Of a stretch of DNA of 64,000 nt, positions 46,101 to 58,462 are shown piece after piece. The position numbers were made by a program, and so were the translations under genes. Origin of the DNA: Datura wrightii (Eukaryota; Streptophyta; Magnoliopsida; Solanales; Solanaceae). Location of the stretch: positions 155,684,501-155,748,500 of the forward strand of contig JASDFA010000010.1 in assembly GCA_035772735.1 (NCBI GenBank). Reading direction: 5' to 3'. The notes beneath the pieces are model-generated. The model was given only the letters and a program-made list of their open reading frames with translations, ran no database searches and was not told the DNA's origin. The stretch's first letter is position 1, and each line of letters starts with the position of its first letter.

Positions 46101-49100
46101 TGTAAAACATGATTTTATTTTATTTTTTTGAAATCTGGTAATTTGTATTCTTCAGCTTTAAGGTTAAGCTGGCAACCTCCAAAAAGGTATCCACATCAAA
46201 CTATGCATCTAGACTAATTACAGAGAGCCTAAAAATTCTACTTGTTGGATATCATCTTCTACATTTGCTAGTTTATACCAAAAATGAAGATTTGCAATGC
46301 AGTTCCGCTTAACCTTCTACAGAGTATTACATATTCCCTCAAAACATCTTCCATTCCTTTCCTTCCAGATTGTCCACCAAATACATGGTGGGATTGCTCT
46401 CCACCATCTCTTGTGGGACTTGCTTCCCCCTCTTCTAATCCAACAACTTAGGAGATCTGTTGTGTGTTCTGGGATGCTCTAGTTGTTGCCTGTGAGGCTG
46501 AGAACCATTGACCACAACTGTGCTGACACTTTACAGTGTAAGAACTGGTGGTTATTTGTTTCTGCAGTCTCATTGCATAGAAAACATCTGGAGACAAAGG
46601 TATTCTCCTTTTCTGAATCACTTCATGTGTAAGGCATGGTCTTCCGACCACTAGCCAAGTGAAGCATCTAATTTTGGTTGGGGCCAAGCATTCCCACACC
46701 TTTGACCAACGGGCCTGCTCTACCTCCTGGTTGCCCTGTAGCTTCCTATCTATAAATTCTTTTGACTGAAAATCTCGATCACTGTTGTGTCTCCAGAAGA
46801 TTGCATCTGGGGTTGTTGAGGTGCCCTCAAACTTTTTAATTGCCTTCGGAAGACCAGCCACCCTATCAATCTCCCAATCATTCAAATTCTTTCTGAAGTA
46901 GATGTTCCACCCTTGAGGGGTCCAGGAATCTGTCATTGTGGCTTCAAGGTTGGTGCATATACAAAATAATTAGGAAAAGAATACATCATGCTTCCTGTCC
47001 ACTCAAGAATCCTTTTCGAAAAATGTCTTTGTTTCATCCCCCACATTGTGGGTAATGTACTTGCTGAGACCAGGCCAAAAAATTTTGATGGCCTTCCAGA
47101 CCTGTGTTTTAAAAAAAAAGGGGGGGGGGGGGGGGGAGCGAGGCATAAGCCCCGAGACACGGGGCGTAAGTCTCATGGATCTATGGGGAGTATATCTCAT
47201 GTATTTTCAATTTTATAATTTTATTACTAAGAAGATAAGCATAAATAATATTTTCAATAATTCTGCAAATAAATTCAAATAAATTTCAATAATATAGAAA
47301 AAAAGATTATAATTATTATTTGAGAAAGATAGCAAAAAAATGATAATAACCGAGATACTCTTTAAAATAAAATCATCATCGATGACCTGTAGTTTTTCTC
47401 ACTCAATTAATATTTACACTAATTATTGTTTATATATATTTCAAAGAAGGATAAGGATAAATATTATAAGAGCAATATAAAGATATAGATAAAGTTTCAC
47501 AGGACCATAGGGCTATGAAATCTCTATCTTATCATTTTTAGGCATAATCATGAAAAAAACTATTTATAATGTTATTTTCTATGAGAGCTGTTTTTATTAC
47601 TGATATATTCTAGAAAAAATGACTATAATATGAAAACATGATAGCATAAAGTATAAATATCATTACACCAGTAATAACAATATTATTTATAAAAAATAAA
47701 ATAATAAAAATAAAATTTAATGCCCGAAACTTACATTTTTACGCTCGGGACTTAGCCCCAAATTTTGGGGATTACGCTTTATGGATCTACGCTTTTTATT
47801 TGTGCCGCGATGCGTTTTCGGTTCCCCCTTCGGACTCGCCCCGAAAACGTCTTTGAAAACACTACTCCAGACTGAAACTGTAAGTGCTAGACACTTCATT
47901 GGTGCACCAATGTCTTGCCTGTGCATATTTGCTCAAGATCACTCCCTTCCACAATGCTTGATCTTCATTGGCATATCTCCACAGCCACTTCATCAGGAGA
48001 CTGCTATTGTGATTTTTCAGATTTTTGATACCAAGTCCCCTTGCTTTCTTCTCCTGTTGAACTGTAGCCCATTTTACCAAATGAATCCCCTCATCCTCCT
48101 TGCCCCCATTCCATAGAAACTCCCTTGTAAGCTTATCTAGCTTGTCCACCACAGACGTCGGGATTGGGAACATGGACATCACATAAGTTGGCAATGAGTC
48201 TAGCACTGCATTGATCAAAATCAATCTACTGCCCAGTGAGAGATACTGAGACTTCCACTTTGAGAGTTTCATTTCTATCTTCTCTATGATCCCATCCCAG
48301 ATAGCCACATCCTTATGCTTGTAATCCAAAGGCATGCCTAAGTAGGTTGTAGGAAGCTGATCTACCTTGCATTCCAGAATTCCAGCCAGCCGTTCCATAT
48401 GAGCCTCTTCTTTGATAGGAAAGATACTGCTCTTCCTCCAGTTGACTTTCAATCCAGATATAGCCTAAACAACTAATAGAATCATTCTAATAAAACTGAT
48501 TTGTCCTTCATCTGGATCACAGAATATAACTGTGTCATCTGCATTGAGAAGGTGGCAGATTTCCACACTGACTCCCTGTATGTTGCCTAGTTTGAATCCT
48601 TTGAGCCACTGCTTACGCATTGTTGTTCTTATCATGCTGTTGAGCCCTTTCATAGCAATAATGAAGAGGAAAGGTGATAAAGGATCTTCTTGTCTAAGTC
48701 CTCTCTCAGAGGGAGAAAAACCCACAGGTTCACCATTCACTAGAACAGAGAACCTGACAGTTTTTATACAGCAACTCGTCCATTTCAACCACCTTGGCCC
48801 AAACACCATCTGCTTCAGAATACTCATCATATAGTTCCAGCTCACATGGTCATATGCCTTTTCAATATCAAGTTTACACAATATGCCAGGGGCATCCCCT
48901 CTTAGCCTTGAGTCCACACATTCACTAGCTATGAGTGCAGCATCCATTATTTGTCTGCCTTTTATGAATGTCATCTGGTGTCTGTCTACTAGTTTGTGTA
49001 TCACCTTTTTCAGCCTTTCAGCCAGTAACTTAGCAATGATTTTGTGCACACCACTTATGAGGCTTATAGGTCTAAAATCTCTGAGTTCAGCTGCCCCATT

Positions 49101-52100
49101 CTTGGGTATCAGGGACACATAAGTAGCATTAAGGCTCTTTTCAAACACCTGTTGAAGATGAAAATGTTTTAAGGTTCCCATAATATCAGCTTTTAGCATT
49201 TCCCAAAAGGTCTGGTAAAAGCTCATAGGGAAACCATTAGACCCAGGAGACTTATCACTGGCACACATTTTGATGCAGCTAATAACCTCTTCCTTCTCGA
49301 AATTCCTTTAAAGCCATTCCTGCTCCTCAGAGTCAATGGTCGCATCCCCGGGGAGATTTAAAACAGGTCTCCATTCTTCTGTTTCACTATACAGGTTTTG
49401 GTAGAAGTTTTGGATGGACTCTTTAATCTGTCCTTGGTTAGTAACTATATTCCCTTCTATGTGTAATGAATCAATGTAATTGAACCTCTTGTGAGTTGTT
49501 GCCATTCTATGAAAGAACTTAGTGTCTTAAATACACTTTGAAGCCACTGAATTCTTGATCTGTGTCTCCATGTTGTCTCCTCATTCCTGATTACTTCCTC
49601 AAATTCCAAAGCTAGGTGAGTTTTTTGGAGTAGTTCATCCTCTGTTAGTGGTCTATGTTCTTGAATTAAATCAAAACTAGAGACTTGATGAAGGATGTCT
49701 TCTCTCCTTTGCCTCCAATTGTTTATATTCTCCTTGCTCCATGCCTTTAATTTCTCTTTTAGTAGCCTCATTTCAGATGCCAGTACAAATAAGGGTGTGC
49801 CAGATACGTTGTACGATTGCCACCAGTCTTGAAATTTGTCCTTGAACCCTTCTATCCCCAGTCACCATTGTTCAAATTTGAAGTAAGACTTTTTGTGTTC
49901 CCAGTCACCACAAGTCAGTATAATAGGGTTATGGTCAGACCCTACCTTTGGCAAGATGGACTGCTTAAAACATGATTTATACCTTGCTCTTGTGAATCTA
50001 TAGACTTTTGGGTGCACCTAATCTATTTTGGCTGTCACATTGAATGCAAAATGGATTTTACTGTATAACTACAAAAGTTTGGGTATGGGGGGTGGAGGGG
50101 AAGAGAGGATAAAGTAGCATTCTTATGGGCTTTCAATTTTTTTTTACTTGCTCAATCTACAATTTATCTAGTTAGTTATCTCAAGTTTTGACTTTTTGTG
50201 TCCTGTTCTTTGTATTGCTTCACTAAACTTGATTTATGCTCCCTCCTGAATCCTGACAGTTGACCAAGAATAATTAGGTTATCTGAGTAATGTGCTTTGC
50301 AATGGAAAACTTTAAATGTAATGGTAGCAACCATTAGCTTTTTGTAGTTTTGTATTTAGCAAATCACTCTTCATTAGCAGATCTAATTTAGTGCTAAGTT
50401 CTGTTTATCATGTGTACTCATTGTTGTAGCTTGCTAATTTAATCTCTTTCAGTTGCTTGCTCGAAATAACATTCTCTGGTAATTTATTTTTTCTATGTTT
50501 AGTGTGATAATAGTTATTATTGTAAAGAAATGGATCTGGAGTCTAACTCAATCCCAAAAGTTAGCTCAAGAGGTGAGAATTGTCCAAACCATATTAAATA
50601 GACCATCCACCCCTTATGTGACTGATGTTGGACTCTTTTACACCCCCTCATGTGTAATTGGACATCTAGAGCGTGGACAATTTAATATGGGGGGCCAACA
50701 TCGGGAAATGAGAATTGGGGTGGATCCTGCTATGATATCATGTAAAAAAATGGATCTTGGACCTACATCAACCGTAAAAGCTAACTCAAAAGGTGAGGAT
50801 TGTCCAAATCATGTTAAAGTGACCACCCGCCCCTTGTATGACTGGTGCGAGACTTTTTGGCAATTATCTTGAAGAACGAATTGTATCTGCCTCAAGACTG
50901 TGGAGGGTGTGCCTTGATGCTTTACTTAGAACAAGATAGATGTGTCTTTGGTGAAGCTTGGTTCTTGGTAGCCTTTTCAAAGATCTGATATTCCATTGAG
51001 ATTAAGTACTAGTGCATCAAGTACACTCAAGATACAATCTTCTCAAAAAATAAAACAACAATTATACCAGAATCTCAAACAAGTGGGGGTCGGCTATACG
51101 AATCCTCACTAACCACGTTAATATAGTTAAACTCATTGCTTGCCAATGTTAAGCAAATACAAATAAAAGTATTAGATGTTCTGTATATTTTTTAAACAGA
51201 TGAATCTCCAAAAGGCTAAACCGCTCTTAAGAAAGCATATAGGCCTACAGTAAAAATGATAATGTCTAAAACATATTCTCAACTGATACATATGGCCTAT
51301 GCAAATCTTTTTATTCCTTGGTGGACCACCCTATCTTTTGCTAAGTCTATGTGAATCCCCATCAATTGTAGGCCCTTCGAGATAACCTCCTTCCATGTGA
51401 TTTTAGGTCTACTTCGTCCTCATTTAACACCTTCACCCACTATGATTTCGCACCTATAAACTGGTGCATTGGAGGTTGACGCAGGACATTACTGAACCAT
51501 CTTAAGCAACCTCTCATTTTATCTTCGATGTGTGTTACTTGAACCTTCTCGGAAATATAATCATTTCTAATCTTGTACAACTACACATCCATCTTAGCAT
51601 AGCATTTCTGCGACATTCATCTTGTGGATATATTGAATTTTAGCAGCACAACATTCACTCCAATTTGGGATTACTTTATCAAAAAGAAAAAGGATCCAAT
51701 TTGAGATTAACTTTGGCAACATTTGCGTATATTGTTGTTAGTGCAATTAAATGATATCTTCACCTCCACCCCCCCCCCCCCCAAAAAAAAAAAAAAAACC
51801 ACAAAGGGATTCTTGGTAATGGTAAATTATAGGTGATTACATTTTGCCTACGTTCAGCTCTCATCCTGAAAATTTTGATTGAATTTGTGACCAAGGAACG
51901 AGATCTCTCATGCTTGTGCAATAACAGTTACTAGTTGATGATGTCAGTAATTGCTATCTGCTGGTCTGTGATACACTTGTGCTTTTGACAGTGCAAATTC
52001 AATTCTGTAAAAATGTCTTTCTTCCAACTTCCATTTCTTTTGACCTTAGGTTTTTATGCTTGCAGATTCGAATTCTTCTTCAAGAATGATATTGGAGACC

Positions 52101-53790
52101 TCTGATGGGGATAGATTGTCTTCAGACATTTCTGCATTGTGTGTTCATCCAGCGGACCAGGATAAGATCGCAAGTTCTTCTAGAGAGAAATTGGAGGGTG
52201 CGGTATCTTCCAATATTCAAGGGACTTCACAATCTGCTAATTCTCTTTTGCGACCTAGCAGTTCTGCTCTATTCGCTTCTGATGGAACAGGCGCTGCATC
52301 AACGTCAGCTGACAATTCTTTATTACGAACCTCTTCTGTAAGTTCATTTTCATCAGGAAAATCCACACTGAATCCACATGCTAAGGTGAGAACTATTTCC
52401 TAGTCTTTCTTTTTTGAACAAAATGACAAGAACTATCATCTTGTAATAATTTCCATTGTTTCAATTGGAGTTGTGCTATTTCTGTTTTGCCCCTCCCTTT
52501 GGCTAATCATCTACATGCTTATCTATTCTGCTGCTGTTGAGTATTTTTTCAGGAATTTAAACTAAATCCTAATGCAAAGAGTTTCATCCCATCTCAATCA
52601 CCTTTGAGACTTGCTTCTCCGGTGTCTGATAATTCTTTCTACTATCCAGCTGGTCTGTCTACTGTCCCAAATATGCATGGCATGCCTGTTGGGGTAAGTG
52701 ATGCTTGTGTATTTTATAGTCAATATATTCAGAATTTGGTTCGAGAGAAAATAAGAGCTGGGAAGTTGTTCTGTACATGTCTGATTTTTGAGTCAACTAT
52801 ACTGGTGGAAATATTTATTGGTAACCCATTTTGGGGTGGTACTGTGTAAAATCTGCTAGTGGGTTTCCTAAGAATGGTAATTACATCAGTGGTGTACATA
52901 AGGATTCTGTCATTTGTAATCTTCTGCTGTTTATTGTTTACCCTTTATTCTCATTTCATGATGGAACTGAAACTCTATGTGCTGTTCCAGTCAATTGTGG
53001 TAAAATATGGTACTTATCTTATTGGGTATAATTAATGCTGTGTTGAGAAATTTTGTGCTTTTGATCCTCCTATAGTTTAAAGAAACCAAAAGAGCTGGGT
53101 TGTTCTGTACATGTGGTCATAAGTGATGCAATGCTATAGATGTTTAATCTTATTTCTTTTGTGCTCCTCCTTGAACCACAATTTGTGAAGTAAGTTGATA
53201 ATGTGAAATTGCTTGCAACTGTCATACTGTTTTCATATTGTTAGAAGATAGCTGGTGAAGTTCACAAACCTTTTGAACCTACTATCGCATCTTTGTGAAA
53301 TGTTTTTTATTGTACTTGTCGGTTTTCAATAAAGACATGCTATTTCTTTCCACCACCAACACCCCCCCCCCCTCTCCAAACCCCTTTTTCACATTTTAAT
53401 GCATTATTGAAGGTATACTAATCATGTACTCGATGCAGATTGGTCCATCATTTTCTGCACATCAGCCTGTTCTATTTAATCCTCAGGCTAGACCTGTACC
53501 ACAGCCAATTTTTCATCCAAATGGACCACAGGTTTGTCATTTGGGTCATCAGCATATATGTTTTCTGGTTCTTCTGTCATTACATTTGCAGTGGGTTTCA
53601 GAATGTTCAAGGTTCTAATCTTTTTAATGCAGTATGGGCAGCGGATGATTGGTCACCCTCGGCAAGTTGTCTATATGCCGAGTTACCCTGCTGTAAGAAA
53701 TCTTTTGACATTTTACATTTATTTTTTTTGGGGCTTTACTCCTGTAATACCGAAATGATTAATTTACAGAACAGCAGCCCAAATGCTTAA
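40179..53790 (+). CDS. CID4: CID4-C: complete ataxin-2-type poly(A)-binding-protein-interacting protein (CID3/CID4 family)
   Basis: Fourteen coding exons: 40179-40311, 40376-40522, 40653-40786, 41018-41208, 42952-43132, 43239-43472, 43887-44005, 44163-44232, 44348-44381, 52066-52385, 52553-52693, 53439-53531, 53633-53692, 53770-53790. All introns are GT-AG; the sum is 1878 nt, 625 aa, close to Arabidopsis CID4. Start MQQPVQPRPS is conserved in the family. Lsm domain about residues 50-138 (RDRLVFLSACLIGHQVEV, GIILKMAYLIKD), LsmAD about 202-262 (WDQFEANERLFGV, STFDEDLYTT), Ser-rich middle, PAM2 about 514-534 (KLNPNAKSFIPSQ), Pro/His-rich C-terminus. PAM2 binds the MLLE domain of PABP, so the protein acts on cytoplasmic mRNP, translation and decay. 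LsmAD carries an extra Ile (GVKISTF) and KLEIGP where A has RPERGS. Intron 9 carries a LINE. This is the only intact copy of three. Confidence 0.93.
41465..42878. other. Unassigned 1.4-kb sequence in CID4-C intron 4, absent from CID4-A
   Basis: Intron 4 is 323 bp in CID4-A and 1743 bp here. The extra part lies between gaagtacta and gcatgctat. It contains a 170-aa open frame (41948-42460) with hydrophobic runs but no recognisable domain and no second copy to test it. It could be a transposon insertion here or a deletion in A; I see neither clear inverted ends nor a clean target duplication. Confidence 0.55.
45598..46075 (-). mobile_element. RTE-LINE 3' end, minus strand (counterpart of 4686-5080)
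   Basis: The aac-rich left edge (gacaacaagaacaaacctac) is the complement of a (TTG)n tail. The antisense ORF2 C-terminus TLDRRVWRSRIRVEDQ is at 45887-45934. It is better preserved than the A copy. Confidence 0.55.
46103..46115. repeat. Target-site duplication, left, of the LINE in CID4-C
   Basis: taaaacatgattt, repeated at 49966-49978. CID4-A has the empty site at about 5202-5215 (gtgaaacatgatttatacc). Confidence 0.85.
46116..49965 (-). mobile_element. 5'-truncated L1-type LINE in CID4-C intron 9
   Basis: Minus strand, with its T-rich (A-tail) end at the left after the target duplication. It starts within the endonuclease end (VGSDHNPIILTCG near 49950-49910). The linker (MRLLKEKLKAWSKENINNWR) is at 49771-49712. 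RT is at 49268-48465: SDKSPGSNGFPMSFY, DFRPISLISG, LDIEKAYDHVSWN, GLRQEDPLSPF (Gly to Glu in the usual RQGDP) and LNADDTVIFC (Asn in place of the usual Tyr/Phe). The thumb is at 48452-47862, then a nested MITE, then zf-RVT and tail 47100-46448. Several stops; inactive. Confidence 0.85.
47105..47866. mobile_element. MITE nested in the CID4-C LINE
   Basis: It interrupts the LINE coding sequence. The ends gtgtttt / aaaacac are inverted, with imperfect ccagacctg / ccagactg duplicated on both sides, as in hAT-like elements. A G-run follows (about 47120-47137), then subterminal gaggcataagccccgagaca and, inverted at the other end, ggacttagccccaaattttg. The centre is very AT-rich. No transposase. Confidence 0.6.
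49966..49978. repeat. Target-site duplication, right, of the LINE in CID4-C
   Basis: Same 13 bp as 46103-46115, followed by ataccttgctcttgtgaa as in CID4-A (5216 onward). Confidence 0.85.
50380..50870. repeat. Repeat with two diverged direct units in CID4-C intron 9
   Basis: Unit 1 (about 50524-50640, aaatggatctggagtctaac) and unit 2 (about 50744-50860, aaatggatcttggacctaca) are alike and about 220 bp apart. Ahead of unit 2 stands tgctatgatatcatgt, whose reverse complement resembles an initiator-Met primer site. It may be a small LTR-type (TRIM-like) remnant. Absent from CID4-A. Confidence 0.45.
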
Positions 53791-54430
53791 GCTGTGCTCC
53801 AGTCTGTTTGCCGGTTCATACGTCAATCACACCATTTCTGATTGTTGTGCTTATAAAATTGATTGTTTATATGTTTGGCCTAGTAACCCCTTTTACATAT
53901 ACTTGAGAGTTGAGCTTTCTAATTTAATAAGAGAATCTCTCTTGTTTTTAGAGAGAGCCACAGCTCAAATGTTCATTTATCCCATCATGCATGTTCTTTT
54001 TTCAGCAAGAGTCTTAGATCATGTGACAAACTAGTGGAAGCTTCAATTCTCTCTCTCTCTGTCTCTCTTTCTGTGTGTGTGTTAGTGGCTCAAACTCACT
54101 GTTTCTTTGTTGACACGTGATAGGAAATGCCGTTCAAGAGGAGAGAGTACTAACCAGTTGGCAAACCATATTGCGTGGTGGGTTGAACCGATTGCTGATA
54201 TCAGAAATAATTTCTGACTCTAGATTTCATGGATTGGTGAAGGAAGTTCAGCTGGTTGATGAAGGGCTCCAATGGTTTGATTAGAGCTCTTCCTTGTACT
54301 AAAATATCAGGTGATTGGGATTCTGTGTGGATTTGTAAGCTTTCAGATTTACAGTCTTTCGTGGAGTTTAACTGTGGTGTTTCTGCAGTTCATATTTCTT
54401 TTCTTTGATGATCCGTATTCCTGATAGTGT
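53791..54430 (+). other. 3' UTR and flank of CID4-C
   Basis: Nearly identical to 14826-15470 after CID4-A, with a (TC)n/(GT)n stretch at 54046-54083 and a possible spliced 3' UTR exon from about 54125. The poly(A) site is not located. Confidence 0.55.
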
Positions 54431-57400
54431 ATGTTTTCTTCCTTTTCAATACTACTATTTGAGTGGACTTTTAGCTACTTATTGGTGGAAATTAAAACCA
54501 AAAAAGATGTGAAGAGTCGATTTACACCTTTTTCTTCTTTTCTTTTTTTTGTTTATTTTCGTTGGCGTGGTAAATATTCCCAAACAGAAGTTAAATGCAA
54601 ATTGTATGCGAATAGATGACTTGTAAGTTCTACTCAAGTATTTGGGATGGCTTCGCTACTAATTCATTGAGAGTGGGTATCGATAATTGATCAGTGACTG
54701 CTTTTACTGCTAATGAGTTTAACGGGGAAAAAAATCTTATTTTAGTTATATTATTGTTGGATGAGATGGAAAAAGGGATGAGTAAGAGTGACTATGGACC
54801 AATATAGGTTGTGGTGGGATGATTGTGGTTCCTTCAATCTTAATTAGAAGTCTCGAGTTTGTGTCTTGAGTATAGAGAAAATTTTATTGAGAGTGTTGTC
54901 ATGGTCTTGTAACACACGATCCAGAGTCAGGCTCTATTGCAAGGTTGTTTTGAGTCACATGTTTTATAGGGTACTTTAATTGCTAAAAATTTAATGTTCA
55001 CGTCAACCCAATGAATACATGATACATATTTTAATTTATAATTTTATTGCTAATTAGTACACATTTTAACGTTAAGTTTTTATTAAACTATGATAAACTA
55101 GTATTGTTTGATGTAACATTAGGTGTAGGTAAACACTTACCTAGATATGGAAGATGTTAGTTCCTTTTTATCTACATCATGAGACAGATAGGGAAAAAGA
55201 GATGAGTAAGGATGTTGGGTAAGAAAGAAAAGTTATTTGTAATTAAAATTTGCAATATTGGAGTGTCTTGTAGTACATATGAGAGGGTAATACACAAAAA
55301 TTATATCAAAAGTAATAAATATATAATAGTTGTCATAAGTAAGCTACACTAAGATGGAAAAGAATTTCAAACATTGCTAAACAAAAAAAAGTAAATAATA
55401 AGCCAAGATCAAATCATAACAATAAATGGGTAAGAAGAAATTATAGCATGATAAAGAAAGGAAAGAAACAAGGTCACTATTGCATACATGTATTAAAGAT
55501 TTGCCAATTATGGGTGCTCAAAGTTTTAATATAAACTTACATTAATAATACAAACTTTAATTCATGAGGTAGAGACACAAATGCATGTATCTATGTTATA
55601 TTAAAAATGTGGAAATTTTTAAAAATATAAAATTAAATTTTTTCTCCTCATCAGAAGAGTCTATAATAAATAAAATTATCACTTATTATTTTCTTAAATT
55701 ATTATTTAATTATTTTAATGATATTTTAAGTATCCTACATCAACTAACACAGAAAAAATTAGGAATTGGATGCTTATATAATCATCTCAAGGAGCAACAT
55801 ATGTTTGACAATGTTAAAAGATAGAATGTCTATGTAATTACTTCGAGGAGCAATATAGGTTTAACAATGTCAATAGACGGGTCTATGTTTGCCCGATTCC
55901 TGTCAGAGTTATCAATCAAATTTATTATTTAATGAATTTTATATTATATATACTTATATATATCTAAGGTACATTAAAGTTCTATTTTTTTAAATAAAAA
56001 TACATAAGAGTCCTATTTTTAATAAAAATATTTTTTTTAAAAAGAAAAGCGAAATCAATATGTGTAATATTACAACTTTTAGAGTCACTTTATTTCCTTC
56101 ATTATTCATTCAACATTCTAGATTGTTTCAAAGTTTTACTTAATTTTTTGTTCATTTCGTTTTATATATTCAGGCTCTGCATTATTTCAGCTAATAAAAC
56201 TTTATAGAAAATTTTTAATTTCTAAAGATATTGATTATTAAATATTTTTCTTAGTGATAAATTAACGATAAAATTCGTAGCTAAATTTATCTTTTTCTAT
56301 AACATTTATTATCAAATTAGATATACACACAAACTGCGCATATTAAAACTAGTAAAATCCATATATGTAACGCCCATTATTGCATATATAATGCATCGAT
56401 TTTATATCCAACTGCAAAATTAAACCAAAGCTATTTTTCTCTGTAAATACGCGTTTTAAAATATCGAAATGAAAACATATATTTAGAGCAGAATTAAATT
56501 TTATTTATGTCTAATGTAAAAATTTATCTTAAATCTCATGCTCATGTTTTTCCATATGAAAAAAAATAAAATAAAATTGGGAATCGATTTGGGATTATAT
56601 TTTTTCTGGTCTTCTGATATGAGGGAAATAATGAAGAAGACTTCAAAAATCATGAAAGACTTTTTTAATCTGTTTCTAATGATCATCAAAGTGTCTCTTA
56701 AAATTTAATGACATAGAAATGTGTTTTGATAATGTATCTTATAAAATATTAGTGTAATATATTTAAATATAGTAAAATACACGTATATGTTACATGCATG
56801 TAAGTTTTCTATGTGACGATTTGGGATAATGATCGTAAGGTATATATTTTAAAGTGCAATGTATGTGCTAATACAATTCATATAAAATGTGGATACAATG
56901 TATTTCACTTGCAAGCAGATATAATATATTCAACGAAATTATATGTGTTGAAATAATTAGGTTAAAAAAATAAATACAATGTATCCAGGGAAATTGTATG
57001 TCTTGATACAACTAGGTTGAGCGAACAGATACAACTAACTTAAAACAATAGTTATAAATCACAGTCAGACAAACTATAGGTACAAATGATTATGGGTGGA
57101 CATGATATGGTATATACTGAATACTATATCGAAATCAAAAATTTTGATACTGTTGTTTTGATATTATGGTATTAGGTATGGTATTTCATATAATTTTAAA
57201 AATATTTTGGTATTTGGTACAATATTTGATATTTATAAAAAAAATAATATATAACTGAAATACCGAATACCATAGCGAAGTACATAGGTACGTATACACT
57301 CCATACATATTACTATTATAATGCTAGAAAATATACAAAATAGTATTAGTATAAAACTAGTTATTTAGACACCGAAACTTTGACTTCTCTATCTTGCTTA

Positions 57401-58462
57401 AAATGATTTTTTTTTTTTGTAATAGATTCAAGAAGAAATTGTTTATACTTCTTTTTAATATATTTACATAGGTAAGATGTTAGTATGATATAATTGTGAC
57501 GTTTCTTGTAAAGCCGAAGTCATAATTTTCTATTGTGTGAGTATATATGAGTTGAAGTCGAACAAACTATGATTCACGATTTACCGTACCATAAAATACT
57601 GAAATCGAACTTTAAAATATCAAATTATACCGAATTAATTTGGTATGGTAATGATATAGTACTTTAAAAATCGAAAATCAAAATTACTGTAGCATACCAT
57701 ACCATACTCGCCCCTACGGATGATAATTATGCTCTAAACTAAATCTATTTATGAAATATCTTCTGTCATATACTTCCTTCGTTTTAATCTGATTTGACTT
57801 GATAAAAAATTTAAGAGAATAATTTATTTTGTATATTGTATTATTAAATTAAAGATACGTGAAATATTTCAAAATACATATTAAGTAAAAAGTTAGAAAC
57901 GAGAATTTGTCCAGAAACGGAAAAAAAGAGAGTACTTACTCCCTTGGTATTAATTTATGTGATATAGTTTTAACGGGCATAAAATTTAAGAAATATGAAA
58001 AAATTTTAAAAATTTGTGATGTAAAATAAGTCGGAAATATTTGTGTGGCTACAAAATATCTTACTAACGATAAAATAAATATTTTAAAATTTAATTATTA
58101 CTAAATATAAAAATATATTATTCTTTTTAAAAGTGATTAATAAGGAAAATGTGTCATTGATAGAGAGAGAGAGTGTATAATTAGATATGGATGCGGTTAA
58201 AATTTGACTGCAGTAGAGTTAAATTAACAAAAAATATAATTAGGTTAATATTTCATAATTTCCATTAGTGTTAACGTGATCCACTAGGTTTCCTCCTCGG
58301 ACTTATCATCTCCCGTTCAATTCTACTACTTCTGTTATTCAAATCCCCTCCCTCTCTTTTTTCTTCTTTTTCCCTCACCCACACTGTTGCCGTACGCACT
58401 CTCCTTTTTGTCTTCTTCTTACAAACCCACCCCAAAATTCCCTTCGAGGTTCTGGTCGGAAT
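54431..58462. other. AT-rich spacer between CID4-C and Alfin-like-C; Alfin promoter at its end
   Basis: Partly similar to 15471-17432. It contains diverged tandem motifs (56935-57050, gatacaactaggttgagcga), a MITE (57094-57715), Stowaway-like remnants (57770-57945) and, just before the Alfin start, a pyrimidine-rich leader (58310-58440) expected to be promoter/5' UTR. Short open frames at 54431, 55585 and 56501 look random. Confidence 0.6.
57094..57715. mobile_element. MITE of 622 bp with gggtggacat..cgcccct ends
   Basis: Left gggtggacatgatatggta and right taccataccatactcgcccc are inverted repeats. The interior is full of ggtat/atacc motifs. The A block has an uninterrupted sequence at 17085-17100 (acagatggtaattatac). 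Confidence 0.65.

Larger units (their letters stand above)
44382..52065 (+). other. CID4-C intron 9 (7.7 kb)
   Basis: Matches CID4-A intron 9 (3.3 kb) plus insertions: a LINE (46116-49965, with a nested MITE) and a repeat at 50380-50870. A C-run followed by an A-run lies at 51769-51798. No extra exon seen. Confidence 0.75.

Noticed and set aside
46988..47282. Overlapping small frames with Gly or Pro runs on both strands
   Set aside because: They are produced by the G-run of the nested MITE.
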